DNA of 64,000 nt from Limonium bicolor (lineage: Eukaryota > Streptophyta > Magnoliopsida > Caryophyllales > Plumbaginaceae): contig CM041782.1 of assembly GCA_023374045.1 (NCBI GenBank), positions 249,765,882-249,829,881 on the forward strand, given 5' to 3'. Positions 22,275-34,663 of the stretch are shown here, in pieces. The translations under genes were made by a program, and so were the position numbers. A model generated the notes under the pieces. That model was not told the DNA's origin, did no database searches, and saw only the letters and a list, made by a program, of their open reading frames with translations. Position 1 is the first letter of the stretch. Each line of letters begins with the position of its first letter.

Positions 22275-25200
22275 GTGAAATACATTAGTTTATGGACTCG
22301 GTACAGAAGGTGCACTAAGTATCTTACAGAGGCACAGGCCGGTGAAAGCGGTACTATCCTCACCGTCACCTTTCCGATCAATGGCGTTGATGCATCAGTA
22401 ATGTTCGACTCAGGGGCCTCGCATACCTTCATCTCATCATCATTTGCGAGGAGGTTGGGGCTAGACGCTGACGAGCTACCAGACTTCATGGTTACGCACC
22501 CGTCTAAGGAGAAGGTTCGATGCACTCGCTACTACCGAGCAGCCACCATTAGAATCAAGGGTGAAGACTTTCCTGTCACCATGATTAAGTTCAGAGATTT
22601 GGGATTTGATGTAATTTTCGGGATGAACTGGTTGGAGCGGCACAAGGGTCGTATCCTCTATGCCGAGCACCGACTACTACTTAGGAGTCCATCTGAGGTT
22701 ACAATATCATACCGCCAGAGACCCAGAGAGCCTTCGACCAAGATCATCTCCGCTATGACAATGTTTAGAGAACTGAGGAGGAATGAAGATGTATACCTTT
22801 GCTATGTTCAGGACATAGAGAGGGACCCTGAGTTCGACCCCGATTTACCGGTAGTGTCGGAGTTCCCCGATCTCTTTCCTAGGGAACTGCCCGGCATGCC
22901 ACCCACTTGGGAGGTAGAGTTCACCATCGAGATGCTACCCACAACCGGACCGATAGCTAAGGCGCCTTACCGCATGGCTCCGGCTGAAATGAAAGAGTTA
23001 AAAGAACAGCTGAGAGACCTGCTTGACAAAGGGTTTGTGTGACCAAGCGTTTCACCATGGGGAGCGCCAGTTCTCTTCATGAAGAAGAAGGATGGCAGCC
23101 TCCGCCTCTGCATCGACTACAGAGATTTGAATGTAGTTACAGTGAAAAACAAGTACCCGCTACCACACATAGACGATTTGTTTGATCAGTTGAAGGGGGC
23201 ATCTGTGTTCTCCAAGATTGATCTCAGATCGGGGTACCATCAGATAGCCATTAGAGAGGAGGATATTGAGAAGACGACATTCTGGACATGATACGACCAC
23301 TACGAATTTACAGTGATGCCGTTCAGTTTGTCAAACGCACCGGCAAAATTTATGGATCTGATGAACCGTTTGTTCAGAGAGCAGTTGGACAATTCGGTTG
23401 TAGTCTTCATCGACGACATATTGATATATTCAAAGTCAAAAGATGAGCATGAGAATCACTTAAGGAGAGTTTTGGAGATACTGAGGGAGAACCAGCTTTA
23501 TGCTAAGTTCTCCAAATGCGAGTTTTGGCTTGATTAGGTCTCTTTCCTTGGTCATGTCATCTCGGATGCTGGGATCTCTATAGAGCCAGCAAAGATCGAT
23601 GTCGTACGCACCTGGCCTAGACCGAAGACAGTTACCGACATAAGGAGCTTTCTTGGTTTGGCGGGTTACTACCGCAGATTTGTGAAGAACTTCTCTAAGG
23701 TCGCAAAGCCGATGACCAGTTTGATGAAGAAAGATGCACCGTTTGTATGGACGGCTGACTGTGAGAGTTCATTCCAGAGTTTGAAGGACTCATTGACTTC
23801 TGCACCATTTCTGACCATTCCAAACGGTACGGAGGGCTTTGAGGTTTATTGTGATGCACCCGGCATGGAATTGGGTTGTGTACTCATGCAGCACGGCAAG
23901 GTGGTTGCATATGCCTCTCACCAGCTAAAGAAACATGAGGAGAACTACCCCACACATGATTTAGAGTTGGGAGCTGTAGTCTTCGCCTTGAAGATATGGC
24001 GCCACTACTTGTACGGGGTTAGTGTGACTATCTACACCGACCATAAGAGCTTGAAGTATATATTCACTCAGAAGGAGTTGAATCTTCGACAGAGGAGATA
24101 GTTAGAGTTCCTGAAAGACTATGACATTGACCTCCAGTACAAAGAACGAAAGGCCAATGTTGTAGCTGACGCCCTGAGCCGTCGAGCACACTCAATCCAT
24201 TCGCTACTTGCTTTATCTAGCTTGGTTGATGAGGTGTGAAAGGCTCAGAGGAGCGATGAGTATATGAGAGAGGTCAGACAGAAGCTGACAGAGGGTATCT
24301 TTGAGAGTCATAAATACGACTTTAGACTTCATGATGATGACCTGATCAGACTTAAGGGCCGGTTATGCATACCACGAAGCAGCGCTGACCTGAAAGAGCG
24401 CATTCTACGAGAGTCCCACTATTCTTCAGTTTCCATCCATCCGGGAGCCTCCAAGATGTACAAAGACATGAAGAGGTACTTCTGGTGGTCAGGGATGAAG
24501 GCAGATGTTATCGAGTTCGTACTGAGGTGTCTCACATGCCAGAAGGTGAAATTTAAGCACCGACAACCGGGCGAAATGGTACAATCGATGTCAATTCTGA
24601 AGTGGAAGTTTCATGATATCTCCATGGATTTCGTGGTTGGACTCCCACCTACCAGGGAAGGTATGAACATGATATGGGTTGTAGTTGATCGCCTGACCAA
24701 GGTAGCCCGATTCATTCCAATGAAGGACATTTGGAAGGTAACTAAGCTTGCAGAGCTGTTTGACAAGGAGACCATGAGACACCACGGGGTACCGAAGACC
24801 ATTGTATCTGATAGAGACACCAGATTCCTTTCGAGGTACTGGAGAGCTACACGGGAAGCGCTGGGTACAGAACTGAAGCTGAGTACCGCGTTCCACCCTC
24901 AGACAGATGGTCAGACTGAGCGTACAATTCAGACACTCGAGGACATGTTGAGGGCATGTGCCTTGGACTTCCAGAGCAGTTGGATTGAGAAGTTGCATCA
25001 GATCAAGTTCTCATAAAACAATAACTATCATGCTTCGATCAAGATGGCACCTTTCCAAGTGTTGTACGGTAGACCATGTCGTACACCACTCTACTGGGAT
25101 GAGTCAAGTGAGGCGGTCATTATAGGACCAGGGTACTTAGAGCAAGTTCAAGCTAAGGTTCAGCAAATCAGAGAGAATACGAAAGCTGCTCAAGATAGGC

Positions 25201-25667
25201 AGAAGTCGTATGCTGACGTTCGACGACGAGACCTAGAGTTCGCAGTGGGCGACCAGGTATTTCTGCGAGTCTCACCAATGAAGGGTGTGTTTAGGTTTGG
25301 GCAGAAGGATAAACTGACCCTAAAATTTGTGGGTCCTTATGCTATTACGGAGCGGATGGGCCCAATTGCTTACAGGTTAAATTTACCTGCTGAGCTGGGT
25401 AAAGTGCATGATGTCTTTCATGTTTCATAGCTTAAGAAGTACATGCACCACCCCTCTCATGTTTTGGAACCGGAGAGATTATCCTTAGAGCCGACTATGA
25501 GATCAGTGGAGACCCTTTAGAGAATCTTGGATACTAAGACTAGGGACACTCGCCATAAGTCAGTGCGACTAGTAAAGGTTCTCTGGTCTAACCAAGATGT
25601 CGAAGAGGCTACTTGGGAGTTAGAGGATAAGATGAGAGCGAAGTACCCCTCACTGTGTAGTGATTAG
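22275..25667 (+). pseudogene. pol: Tekay-like chromovirus pol (protease, RT, RNase H, integrase, chromodomain), stops but no frameshift
   Basis: All pieces lie in one frame. In order I see the aspartic protease motif DSGASHTF (near 22410), RT with the FIDDILIYS catalytic motif (near 23408), RNase H with YCDAP, DLELGAV, YTDHKSL and VADALS, integrase with an HHCC zinc finger (near 24417-24545), catalytic Asp in MDFVVGLP and SDRDTRF and Glu in the QTDGQTER region, a GPY module (FVGPY, near 25335) and a C-terminal chromodomain ending at 25667. Premature stops fall at about 23040, 23289, 23535, 24099, 24237, 25014, 25428 and 25518. Gag and the 5' LTR are missing: the sequence begins shortly before the protease, next to an inverted LTR fragment. 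The element cannot make a full polyprotein now. Lineage call rests on the chromodomain plus the primer, polypurine and LTR context. Confidence 0.93.
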
Positions 25668-25946
25668 ATTGTCTATATAGGGTACGGGGCGTACCCCTTT
25701 TTAAGGGGGGTAGAGCCTCTTTGCTTTTGAGTTAGTAAACGAACGATCACGTTGTGTTGTTTGTCGTTTGCTTGTTTTTAGATAAGAGATATGTATAGTA
25801 TTTATGTATTGTACTTGGTGAAGACCATATGAGTCTGAAGGTGTGTGTATGTGAATATAATCTATGGTATTAAGATATCCGTGTGTTGTAAATGATATAT
25901 AATACATGTGAACTTTGGGGACAAAGTTCTTTTAAGGGGGGTAGGT
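25668..25946 (+). promoter_or_regulatory. 3' untranslated region and polypurine tract of the Tekay-like element
   Basis: An AAGGGGGGTAGAG block at about 25703-25713 follows the pol stop. A second tract (TTTTAAGGGGGGTAGG, 25930-25945) stands immediately before the LTR start. The double purine-tract layout also occurs in the minus-strand copies (near 30615-30640, 53691 and 54920). Confidence 0.8.
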
Positions 25947-28900
25947 TGAAATACCCCAAACCTAGATATGGTGATTAAATGTTAAACTAATATATAATAA
26001 GGCTAAACCATGCCCTACAAACATTAGTAAACAATTTAAACCATAGAAAACACAAGGAAACACCATAAAGACAATTTAAGCAAAAACATGCTCTAGACTT
26101 GGTGTAACCTTGATTAGGACCCAAAGATCATTCTTAGATCTTATTAACATGCTAATGGACATGTTAAATCAATTACCAAGGAAAACCAAGCTAAAAAAAA
26201 AGTTAAAACACAAATTGTGCTTTAAGGAGTCTTAAAAAACATTTTTGAGAAATTGTCTTAGACATGGGTATTGAGTGGCTAAATGACCAAGATTATACCT
26301 TAATAGACATGTGTACTATTTAGTATCATATTAGGAAGCCTAAATCAACGAGAAACTAAAATTTTTCACAAATTTGTGCACTAATTATGAATAGTGACCA
26401 AATAGTGCCCAATTAAGCTTTAAGTCAACCTTAATTAGTCAATAGTCAAATTAAGTCCATAAATATCTTGTTAAGGGGTGGGGCCGGTTTTTAAATAGGT
26501 GATTCATCACCTTATGCTAGCCAAATAAGAAAAGAAGAGGGAAATAATGTAAAAGAACTATTTATTTTTAAGGAAAATATCATACCTTAACTTACCTCTC
26601 TCCTCTCTTTTCTTTATTGCTTCTCTTTACTACCGGTTTTCTCCATTCTCTTCTTCTCCATTCATGCAAGTTCCAGCCTCCATCCTTCTCCATCTTCAAT
26701 TGCTCACCAAAGTTGCTATATAGCTCCAAATAAAAAACTAAGCTTAGATTATTGTTAGTTAGACCAAGGCCTATGATTCTATCCTTTCAAAACTTCAAAA
26801 GCTCAAGTTTGATTCCATGGAGAAACTCCATTGAAGGGGAAAAGTTCAGTTTCTAGAGCTCCATTGCTTCTCCTTTCATTCAAGGTAAGAAAAGCTTAAA
26901 GAAAATCAAGTTTCCTCCATCTTTCCTTAATGTCCGAAAATGACTTCTCATGGGGGTCTTGTTTTACTCCTTGAATTAGCTTTGTTTCAATCTCCAAGAG
27001 GCTAGTGGATGTCTTCCTTGATTCCTTACCAAGTCTATCTTATGACTCCAAAGGTAATCATCCATTTTAGTGCATAAAACACTCTTTTGTAACCTAAGAG
27101 TAAATTCCATGAGCTTAGGTATATTCCTTAGCACTCATTGTCTTATTTAAATGTTGATTAGAAGATTAACAAGGGAACTAAAGTCCTTGGCCGAAATCCA
27201 ATCAAGAAAACCAAAGGAGGAAAGTGAAGAAAAGCTTGGAAAATACAAGGTAAATGACTTACCTTAAGGTGGTTTAGTGTTTTAAGGAATGGGGTTTAGA
27301 TAGATACTAAATATAACCTAGGACTTACATTATATAATGAACTATATAACCTAGGAAAATAACATGATCATACTTGTGAACTTGTGACTAAAGTGCCAAT
27401 GGAAATTAAGTTAGTAAAACAACCACAAGGTGAATTACAAGAGTACTTATAATTACTATGAGATTGATGGGTGTAATTGCAGGTTGAAAGCTATATATGT
27501 GGGAAATTCAGTGTTTAAGTTTAAGTCATTTAAGGGCCTAAGAGCCATGTCATTTAAGGGCCTAAGTGCCAAACAATTTAAGTTTATGAACCATATTGTG
27601 ATTTGGTGTAGTTTGAGTGTAAATTGTGTGTAGAGAACATCCATTGGGGATTTGATTGTCTTGGGTGGTTTAAGGGTGAAAAACTATGCTTTTGGGTATA
27701 ATAACATAATAGGGAAGCTATGTCAAAATTTGGTTGAGAAACTAAGAGTTTAAAGTGTTCTAAGGAGATATTATGACGTAGAATGTACTAGGAATCATTT
27801 AGGGTTATTTTGGTGGAAATAAACAAACTAAGGATTTCTTGAGGATTAGAATGACATAGGATTGTTTAGGAGGAACTAGAAGTTGGAATGGTGAATTTAA
27901 GACACCAAAATCATGGTATGAGAGGTGTTAAGACTTGTGCAAAAATTTGTAGGAAATGAGGTATTATGTCTTGTAATGACTTGGGAATGAGCAAGAGGAT
28001 ATAACCTTGAGAAGTTTGAGTAAAATAGGTAAAGATGATTAATGACGATTTAGAGTGGTTAAAATGGTTGTGAGGAAACATTTGGGATAGTTAAGGTTGT
28101 AGGCAAAGTTTACATGTTGGAAGTGTAAGAAACTAAGTTATATGTTTTAGGAATTTTGTAAGAAGTTGAGTAAATGATCAAGGAGTTAAATGGTGGGTTG
28201 ATGAATGAGTTAGAAGGGTGTTTAAAGTGCCAAAATGATGCTAAAACATACTAGGTCACTTGTGGAAAAGATTTTAAAATAAGCACTTTGAAAAATTGGT
28301 CTGCAGTCGATCGACCCAGGGGACCGACCCTGGCTGGGTCGGTCGGGCTGAAATTACCCAACACGGAATGCTTCTGCATTCGACCGACCCAAGGGACCGA
28401 CCCTGTCTAGGTCGGTCGAGCTAAAATAGTTAAACTAGCATGCTTCTGCATTCGACCGACCCAAGGGACCGACCCTGGCTAGGTCGGTCGAGTAGAATTT
28501 TTCAAACCCGGATGTCTCTGCATCCGACCAACCCAGGGGACCGACCAAGGGTTGGTCGGTCGGGTCTTATAAAAAAAATGTGGCATTAGTAGTAAGCCAT
28601 TAGGAGGGTAATGATGGTTAGAAGGAAATGCATATAAGGACTTAAGAAATAAAGCAAAGTAAAATGATTTATGTGATTAAGAATAAACTACAAGGACTTA
28701 GTGGTTATTAGTCGGGAATCATTAGTGGCTAAGTAAGCTAGGTTAATTGAAAGTAATTAACAACCCAAATTGGATAAATGTTTTATGATTTGATAATTTG
28801 GGCTCGGAAGGAGATTAGGCAATCGAACGACCGACGGTGAACGGTATGGTTTTCTTGTAGCTTGCTTGCTAACGAGGTGTCCCTCGGCTTGTGTGCTATT

Positions 28901-29455
28901 TATTTAATTGTTTTGACTAAAACAAGATACGACATGCAACTAGTTATTGTATTTCTTGTGTGTTTACATTATACTAACAAACTTGACTTGAGTTCACTTA
29001 CTAACTATGCTTAGTAACGGTGGAATGAGATAAGAATACACTCCCTAATATTGGTTGGTTAATACCCGAAAAATGTTTAACTAACCCTTTCGTCTTTGAG
29101 ACTTCTACTAACAGGAACTTGGGGGGAGTGAGGAATCTGGGACTGACTCCGGTCATGCATGTTAAGAAAAGGGGGGGTATCTGAATCAGATCCAACTTCC
29201 GATTGAGACTCGTCTTTTGACTTGTCGCCTAGAGTCGACATATAGACTCGACCACCTTGGATTACAGTTCAAGGTGGGATGCCAGATTAAGATGGTGCGG
29301 TGGGATCTCCTAAATCCCAAATTAAGAAATATTGTTTATTTAAACCAATGGAGTCATTAGCTCATTGGCTAGGGTTACTTTTGACCCGACAAAGATAAAC
29401 ATTGAGTTAAGAAACAATCAATTCTAATTAAAGAACGGTTGGTACACTGACAGTA
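25947..29455 (+). mobile_element. 3' LTR of the Tekay-like element, 3' end missing
   Basis: It starts TGAAATACCCCAAACC straight after the polypurine tract. It carries a pyrimidine-rich tract (26590-26660), AAGGTAA sites with GT at 26885, 27054 and 27250, and palindrome array B. The GCTGAGCCCC block and terminal TGTTRCA found in related LTRs are absent. At about 29455 the sequence switches to a region shared with 53845 onward, which belongs to an opposite-strand element. No ORF inside is convincing. Confidence 0.85.
28308..28566 (+). promoter_or_regulatory. Palindrome array B, four units
   Basis: Units at about 28308-28348, 28381-28419, 28453-28490 and 28523-28566 repeat every 70-73 bp. Each has GACCGACCC, a second GACCGACC about 13 bp on, and an inverted GGTCGGTC: direct-direct-inverted in LTR sense. 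Units are preceded by GCTTCTGCATTC or similar. CTTATAAAAAAAATG follows at 28566. Confidence 0.9.
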
Positions 29456-32400
29456 TAGCAATCAAAAATTCTCTTTTGTATTCTCTCCATGGGGTCGGTC
29501 CGAAGACAAGAATGCACTACAGTCCTCGAATCCCATATTAAGTAATACACTGCCGATCCCTCTGGTACCGGTCACGTTGAACACTTACGCTTTCTGGTTC
29601 ATGGTCGTTTCATGACTAATGGGCACTTACTCTCTTTGGCCCATGGTCCCTTTGGTTTTGATCAAAATGATTGCATATTTAGATATCCTCAGGCACTCTA
29701 GGTCATCTAGACACAGGACTTCTCTACGTCCCGCTGCCCTTGGAAAAAATACACACACTGCCACCGTCCTACCGGTCAACTTAGGACCGTTGCTCGTCCG
29801 GTGCAGTGGTTTCAAAACTAATCCTCACTCCCACCGTCCTACCGGTCAAGTTAGGACTGTTGCTTGTCCAGTGTAGTGGTTTCAAAACCAGTTCTCATTC
29901 TCAAGTTTGAAGGAATATCTTTTACGAAAATCAGTTGGAAATTCTTTTTGAAACTAAATACAACATCAAGTTCAATTTATATTACTAGCATCTATTCTTA
30001 GTGTGATTACTTGTGACCACTTATAGAGAGCTTCAAGAGTCATTCAAACCCAATGTGATCAGCATCGGTGTTGAACTATCCTTCCACCACAATTTGTGTT
30101 CCGTTTCCCTTGATCACTAGCAAATCAAGTTCCACCTCCCACTACAATTCAAACAATCAGATAGTCAATCATTCTCCCATTTTCTATCTTTTAATCTTTC
30201 TAGTTATTATTACAGAGCAAAACATTTTCAATTATGAAATTCGTTTCTCCAATTATTACTCAACTAATCAATTACTACTCGTTCCAACTCACGGAACCTA
30301 GGTAATCAATCATTCTCAATCATACATACATTAACATAACTCCAAGATGGATCTCACTCCATCCATCGTTCTCAAGTTAAATTACCTAGGGAACTCACTT
30401 CCTACTAGGTTTTACATTGGTTTCATACCGATTCATACTCATCATATCTCATGTCTAATCTCAAATAGACAATATCATAGGGATTTTAGTTCTCCTAGAG
30501 TACATATGTTTATGTAACATAGGTACCCATCATCGAAACAATTTCTTTTGTGCTATGCACATTTTAGTTTACACACCTAATACGTAAATCATACGCTAAG
30601 CGGTTTTTCGCTCTACCCCCCTTAAAAGGGATTACACCCACGTAATCTACCATGTGTAAATTGAACATTGGTTCATCCAATTCGGGCGTCATGGAGTGTC
30701 TTAACTTCCATGCAGTTCATTATACAATGTATTATGGTCAAAGGGTCTTAACCATATTGACGGTTTAGTCCCTACCCTAAGAATTCTCATTGGAGTTTGT
30801 TTACTCATAACCGGTTTTTGTTCTAGCCTCTCAGGCTTCAAGGCACTGATAATTATCCATTTACTCATACTTACTAGGTATATTCAACCTTAAAATTACG
30901 GCCCACTAGCTTCTACTGCGCGACCTGATAATCTTAGAGCTTAATTCGCCATTTTCGTTATTCTCAATGTATTATACATCTCCTTTTTATCCCTTTTTAT
31001 CTTGGGGATTAAGGTCTCTCAATCGACGCGTGGTATTTCTTACCATATGCGAATTCGATGAGTTATAGATTTTCTATTCAATTCTCTGGAAATCAATTTC
31101 GTATACCGCTGTATACCTTCGGGATTATTCACTTGGTTCCTCCGACTTATTGTCGGTTGAGGTTGAGCTACTACCTAATGTGCAGTGCTTCCTCAGTTTT
31201 TAGTGGCTTCTGAATTATGCTCACTTATCTGATTCTACACAAGAATTCATTACTTGTACGACCTTGCATTTCTATGCTTCGGTCATATTAGCTTTCTTAA
31301 GTTTCCTTCCGCTTTTTATTCCGGCGGGATTCATTTCTTTTGATTGTTGGTGTGTCCAACACTCTTTGTGCTTCTTTGGCCAAGGGTCACACGGTTGTTT
31401 CTTATGCTTTAGCTTAACTGGCTTGTGCCATGTTCATTGGTATGTTTACAAGTCTTCCGTATTTAGTATGGGTCGGTCATTTAACCGTCGGGTACTCTTG
31501 TCCCAAAGTTTATTACTTTTGTTATTAAACTGATCCTCTAAGGATACTCTTTCAATTCCATATGCAGTTGCAATAGGAATGACAATGCCTTCACTATAAG
31601 GTCTTTCATCACATGGTACAGACTTCTGGCTTTGTTGCCTGGTCTGTCTATCATCTCTTGCTTAGCATCTCCACTGAGCCTACTTCATAATTCCTTTTGG
31701 TCCTCCGTATCATTGTCTGTCTATTCTCTTTACAATGGTCGCTTCCCGCGCACCATGTTCTTACTCATTAAATAACATTAATTTGCACGGCGTCCGCTAC
31801 TACATTAGCTTCCGCTCATGTACTTCCATCATTTTACTATGGTTTTCCATTACTTGGCTGATTACAGAATATGCTATTCTTTATGTCTCTACGCTCCATG
31901 AGCGTGTTTCACTCTATACTTTACATTATACACATACATCGTTTCCTTTTCAACCGATTACTCTTACGGTTTTTAATAATTGCTACAAAAGCTCCTTACT
32001 TTATACTTATCATTGGAATTCACTATTTCTTCTACACATTGTTCCCTGGCAATAACACATGCCCAAACTCCAAAATACTACTAGATAGGATCCCCTTTCT
32101 AATGGATCCACATATTCCCCGCTCCGGCGGTCTCACAATAACGAGAGGTATCCCCACTCCTATTATGAGTGGTTCGTTCTCCGCTCCATTCTTTTGTTAT
32201 CAAACAATATCTCTTTGCTTACTGTTGCCATTCTCGGCAATTCTTCTTATTATTTGATGGGGGTTTTGCAACCGTATAAATCTACATCACGTAGCTGGTT
32301 CATGGCTGATTAGCCATATTGCCTCGAGCTCTACTCGTTGTAGGCTATTCACATAAGCTTCTACTTTTCCGTATACCATCAAATGGTTTGGAGGTAATAC

Positions 32401-34643
32401 TGGGATCTTTGATATGGTAGTTACGTCACGCTTCATTTCATGGGAGGCCCTTAGGAAATCTGAACTTAATCAGAGCATTCTAGCAATTTAGGGTACTTCC
32501 CGTTCAGTGGGATCCCTTTGGTGTTCTAACCAATTATTTGTTTAGTTCTCGTGCATCTATCACGATATTTCGTTCAACTGTTGTTGACTCCAGCACCCTT
32601 CAGGGATTGCTCCTGGGTGTTGTTAAGTTGCGTTATTACATCTGACTAATGTTTATGGTATGTTTGGTAAACCATGCCGCCTTGCGGTACCATATTCTGA
32701 ACTTTCCTGTTTCAGGTTATAATGTCTCCCGTTCTTAGGGTTGTAATGTCTCCCATTCTTGGGTAGACCATGGATGTTTTCTCCTTATGTTCTTGGTTGC
32801 TTTTAATATCCTCTTGAATGAAGTATGATATTTCTCATCAGTCTTGGTGATTGTTCTTGGAATTCTATCCTGTTGTCGGACATTGGTGTGTCCATGCTAG
32901 GCATTTGCCTTACTGTACTTAGGTTGGGGGTTCATTCCAGCTCTCATGTATTTGCTTCGAAATTCTCGAGACATCTCTCATGTCTATACTTTACTATTCT
33001 GTGCTTCTTGCACTTTCTAACTCCTATTCATTTCCCTTAGATGAATTCTCTGATTCCTTTAGGCTCTTAACTCAACTGTGTTCTTCCTCATGGTCGTTCA
33101 TGATATCCAACTGTTCTGTTCTGAACTTGCTTCGTGGTCCGTAGTACGGAGTTGACTACTTCCCGTGTTTCGTACACTACATGTATACATATGTGGGGTA
33201 CCGTACTGATACATTACTACTCACCCGACTAACCTATAATTAGGTCTGTCAGCCCGCAAGCTCCTATCGGAGTGTGGTCGTCCCACATATCGTTTTTGTA
33301 CACTTGTAGTGTTCGTTACACGCCTAGGTGAAGTATTCTGTTGTCAACTCCTCTTATATTATCCTATGATATCTTACTGTGTTTCTTCTGGTTCTGGTTT
33401 TAAAATTTGGCGTTTTTGAAAAATTTTGAGTTTGAAAGAAAATTTGAGTTATGAAAATAAAATATTCATGGAATTTCAATTCCGGGTGGTTCTGACCAAT
33501 TCTAGCTTCTCGCTGACCGGTATATCTTTTAATACAGTGGTCAAGCCGTTAGGCCCTTCCGAGGTTTCGTTCTTCCAGCTATTAGGATTGTGATCCTATA
33601 TTTGTTCCATTCGCCATCTTGGTACTTCACTAAGTACTTGTTGCTTGTTTGGAGTTTCACTGAATAGTCCTGTTCTTACTGCACTTGCCGTGGCAAGTGC
33701 GCGATACAGGTGGTTTTTGGGTTAACCTATACCGGTTACGATATTGTTTCTAAGCGTATTTTGTAGCCTTGTCAGCTCTTCCTTTAATCTTTGGTCTTGA
33801 TTATCATTCCCCCGAGCTGCTTCTCATTTCTTTTGACATGACTGTCGTCAATCCGGGCGCTTCTCCACTCTCGAAGACCCCTATTTACTTAGTTCTGTGT
33901 CTTCCTTGTTGCTCGTTCCCACGCATTTACCGTGGTTACAGAGACTTCACTTGTTTAGGCTCAACTTTTGTAGTCCTATCGGAGTGTATTTTGTACTTTT
34001 TCTTGTAGCTGTCTAAGCTATATCAGCTAGGTATTGGAACCTCTTTGGCAGTGTAGTTCTGGAGTTAACCACTCCCGACTGTTTCCTTTGTCAGTTAGCA
34101 TACCGTTGGAGGTATTATTAAACGATTACGGTCCCGCAGACTCGTGTCTCGGGTTTTGTTACCGCTCCTTTATCCGCTTTGTTGCACGCTTAGTGCTTCT
34201 CTTCTTGTTGTTGCTTGGCCAGCCAGGTTCTTGCCACTGCTAAGCATGTCGCCCCAGCTGCCGCAAATTTCGGTCTCCTTTGGACAGAATTTCTCAACCT
34301 CCTGCCATTAAGTGCGGTGGTCGTCGTTCAAACGGGAACCGTCTCCAGGATTCTGGTCCTTGGAATCTACCGCATGACAGGTTCTATGTCCTTATAGGAA
34401 TAATGTTTAACTGCCAAATCGGGTTTTCTCGAGTAAGAGAGGGCTTTCCGTCTCTCTGGTGTTCTTTCCCGAGCATTATAACGGGGGATGTGGAGGGCGG
34501 GTTTGATGTTGTATGTATCCAGAACACACTGGAAGTTCCTATCTAGAGTCTCTCTCACGCTATCACTCAACCCTTAGCCCTAAGTCTCTAATTTCTAACT
34601 CGGTATTTCCTAAGCTCGGTATTTCCAGTCATCAGAGCGATAC
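29456..34643 (-). pseudogene. Heavily decayed internal region of a minus-strand Tekay-like element (left copy)
   Basis: Read on the minus strand from the primer site at 34658 leftward, no long open frame remains. Landmarks that support the call are the primer binding site, an AAGGGGGGTAGAGCG block (30615-30630) like the one after pol in the plus-strand element, and, just before it (about 30775-30690 minus), a chromodomain-like trace with residues NMVKTL, then YIV, then WKLRHSM around four or more stops. The segment 29456-31430 also occurs at 53845-55732. ORFs on the plus strand here (for example 31735-32257) are Ser/Phe/Leu-rich antisense frames and should not be taken as genes. Confidence 0.7.
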
Positions 34644-34658
34644 TTCGCTCTAATACCA
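34644..34658 (-). promoter_or_regulatory. Primer binding site, initiator tRNA-Met type
   Basis: On the minus strand it reads TGGTATTAGAGCGAAG, one change from the TGGTATCAGAGC that pairs with the initiator methionine tRNA 3' end. It lies five bases beyond the LTR end at 34664. It fixes the element's strand and left-right order. Confidence 0.88.
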
Positions 34659-34663
34659 CTTTT

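Noticed and set aside
22275..25667. Programmed stop-codon readthrough in the Tekay-like pol
   Set aside because: Eight stops of three types inside conserved domains fit decay much better than recoding.
31735..32257. Plus-strand Phe/Leu/Ser-rich ORFs that could look like membrane proteins
   Set aside because: They are antisense to a decayed minus-strand element; pyrimidine-rich antisense DNA gives such residues.
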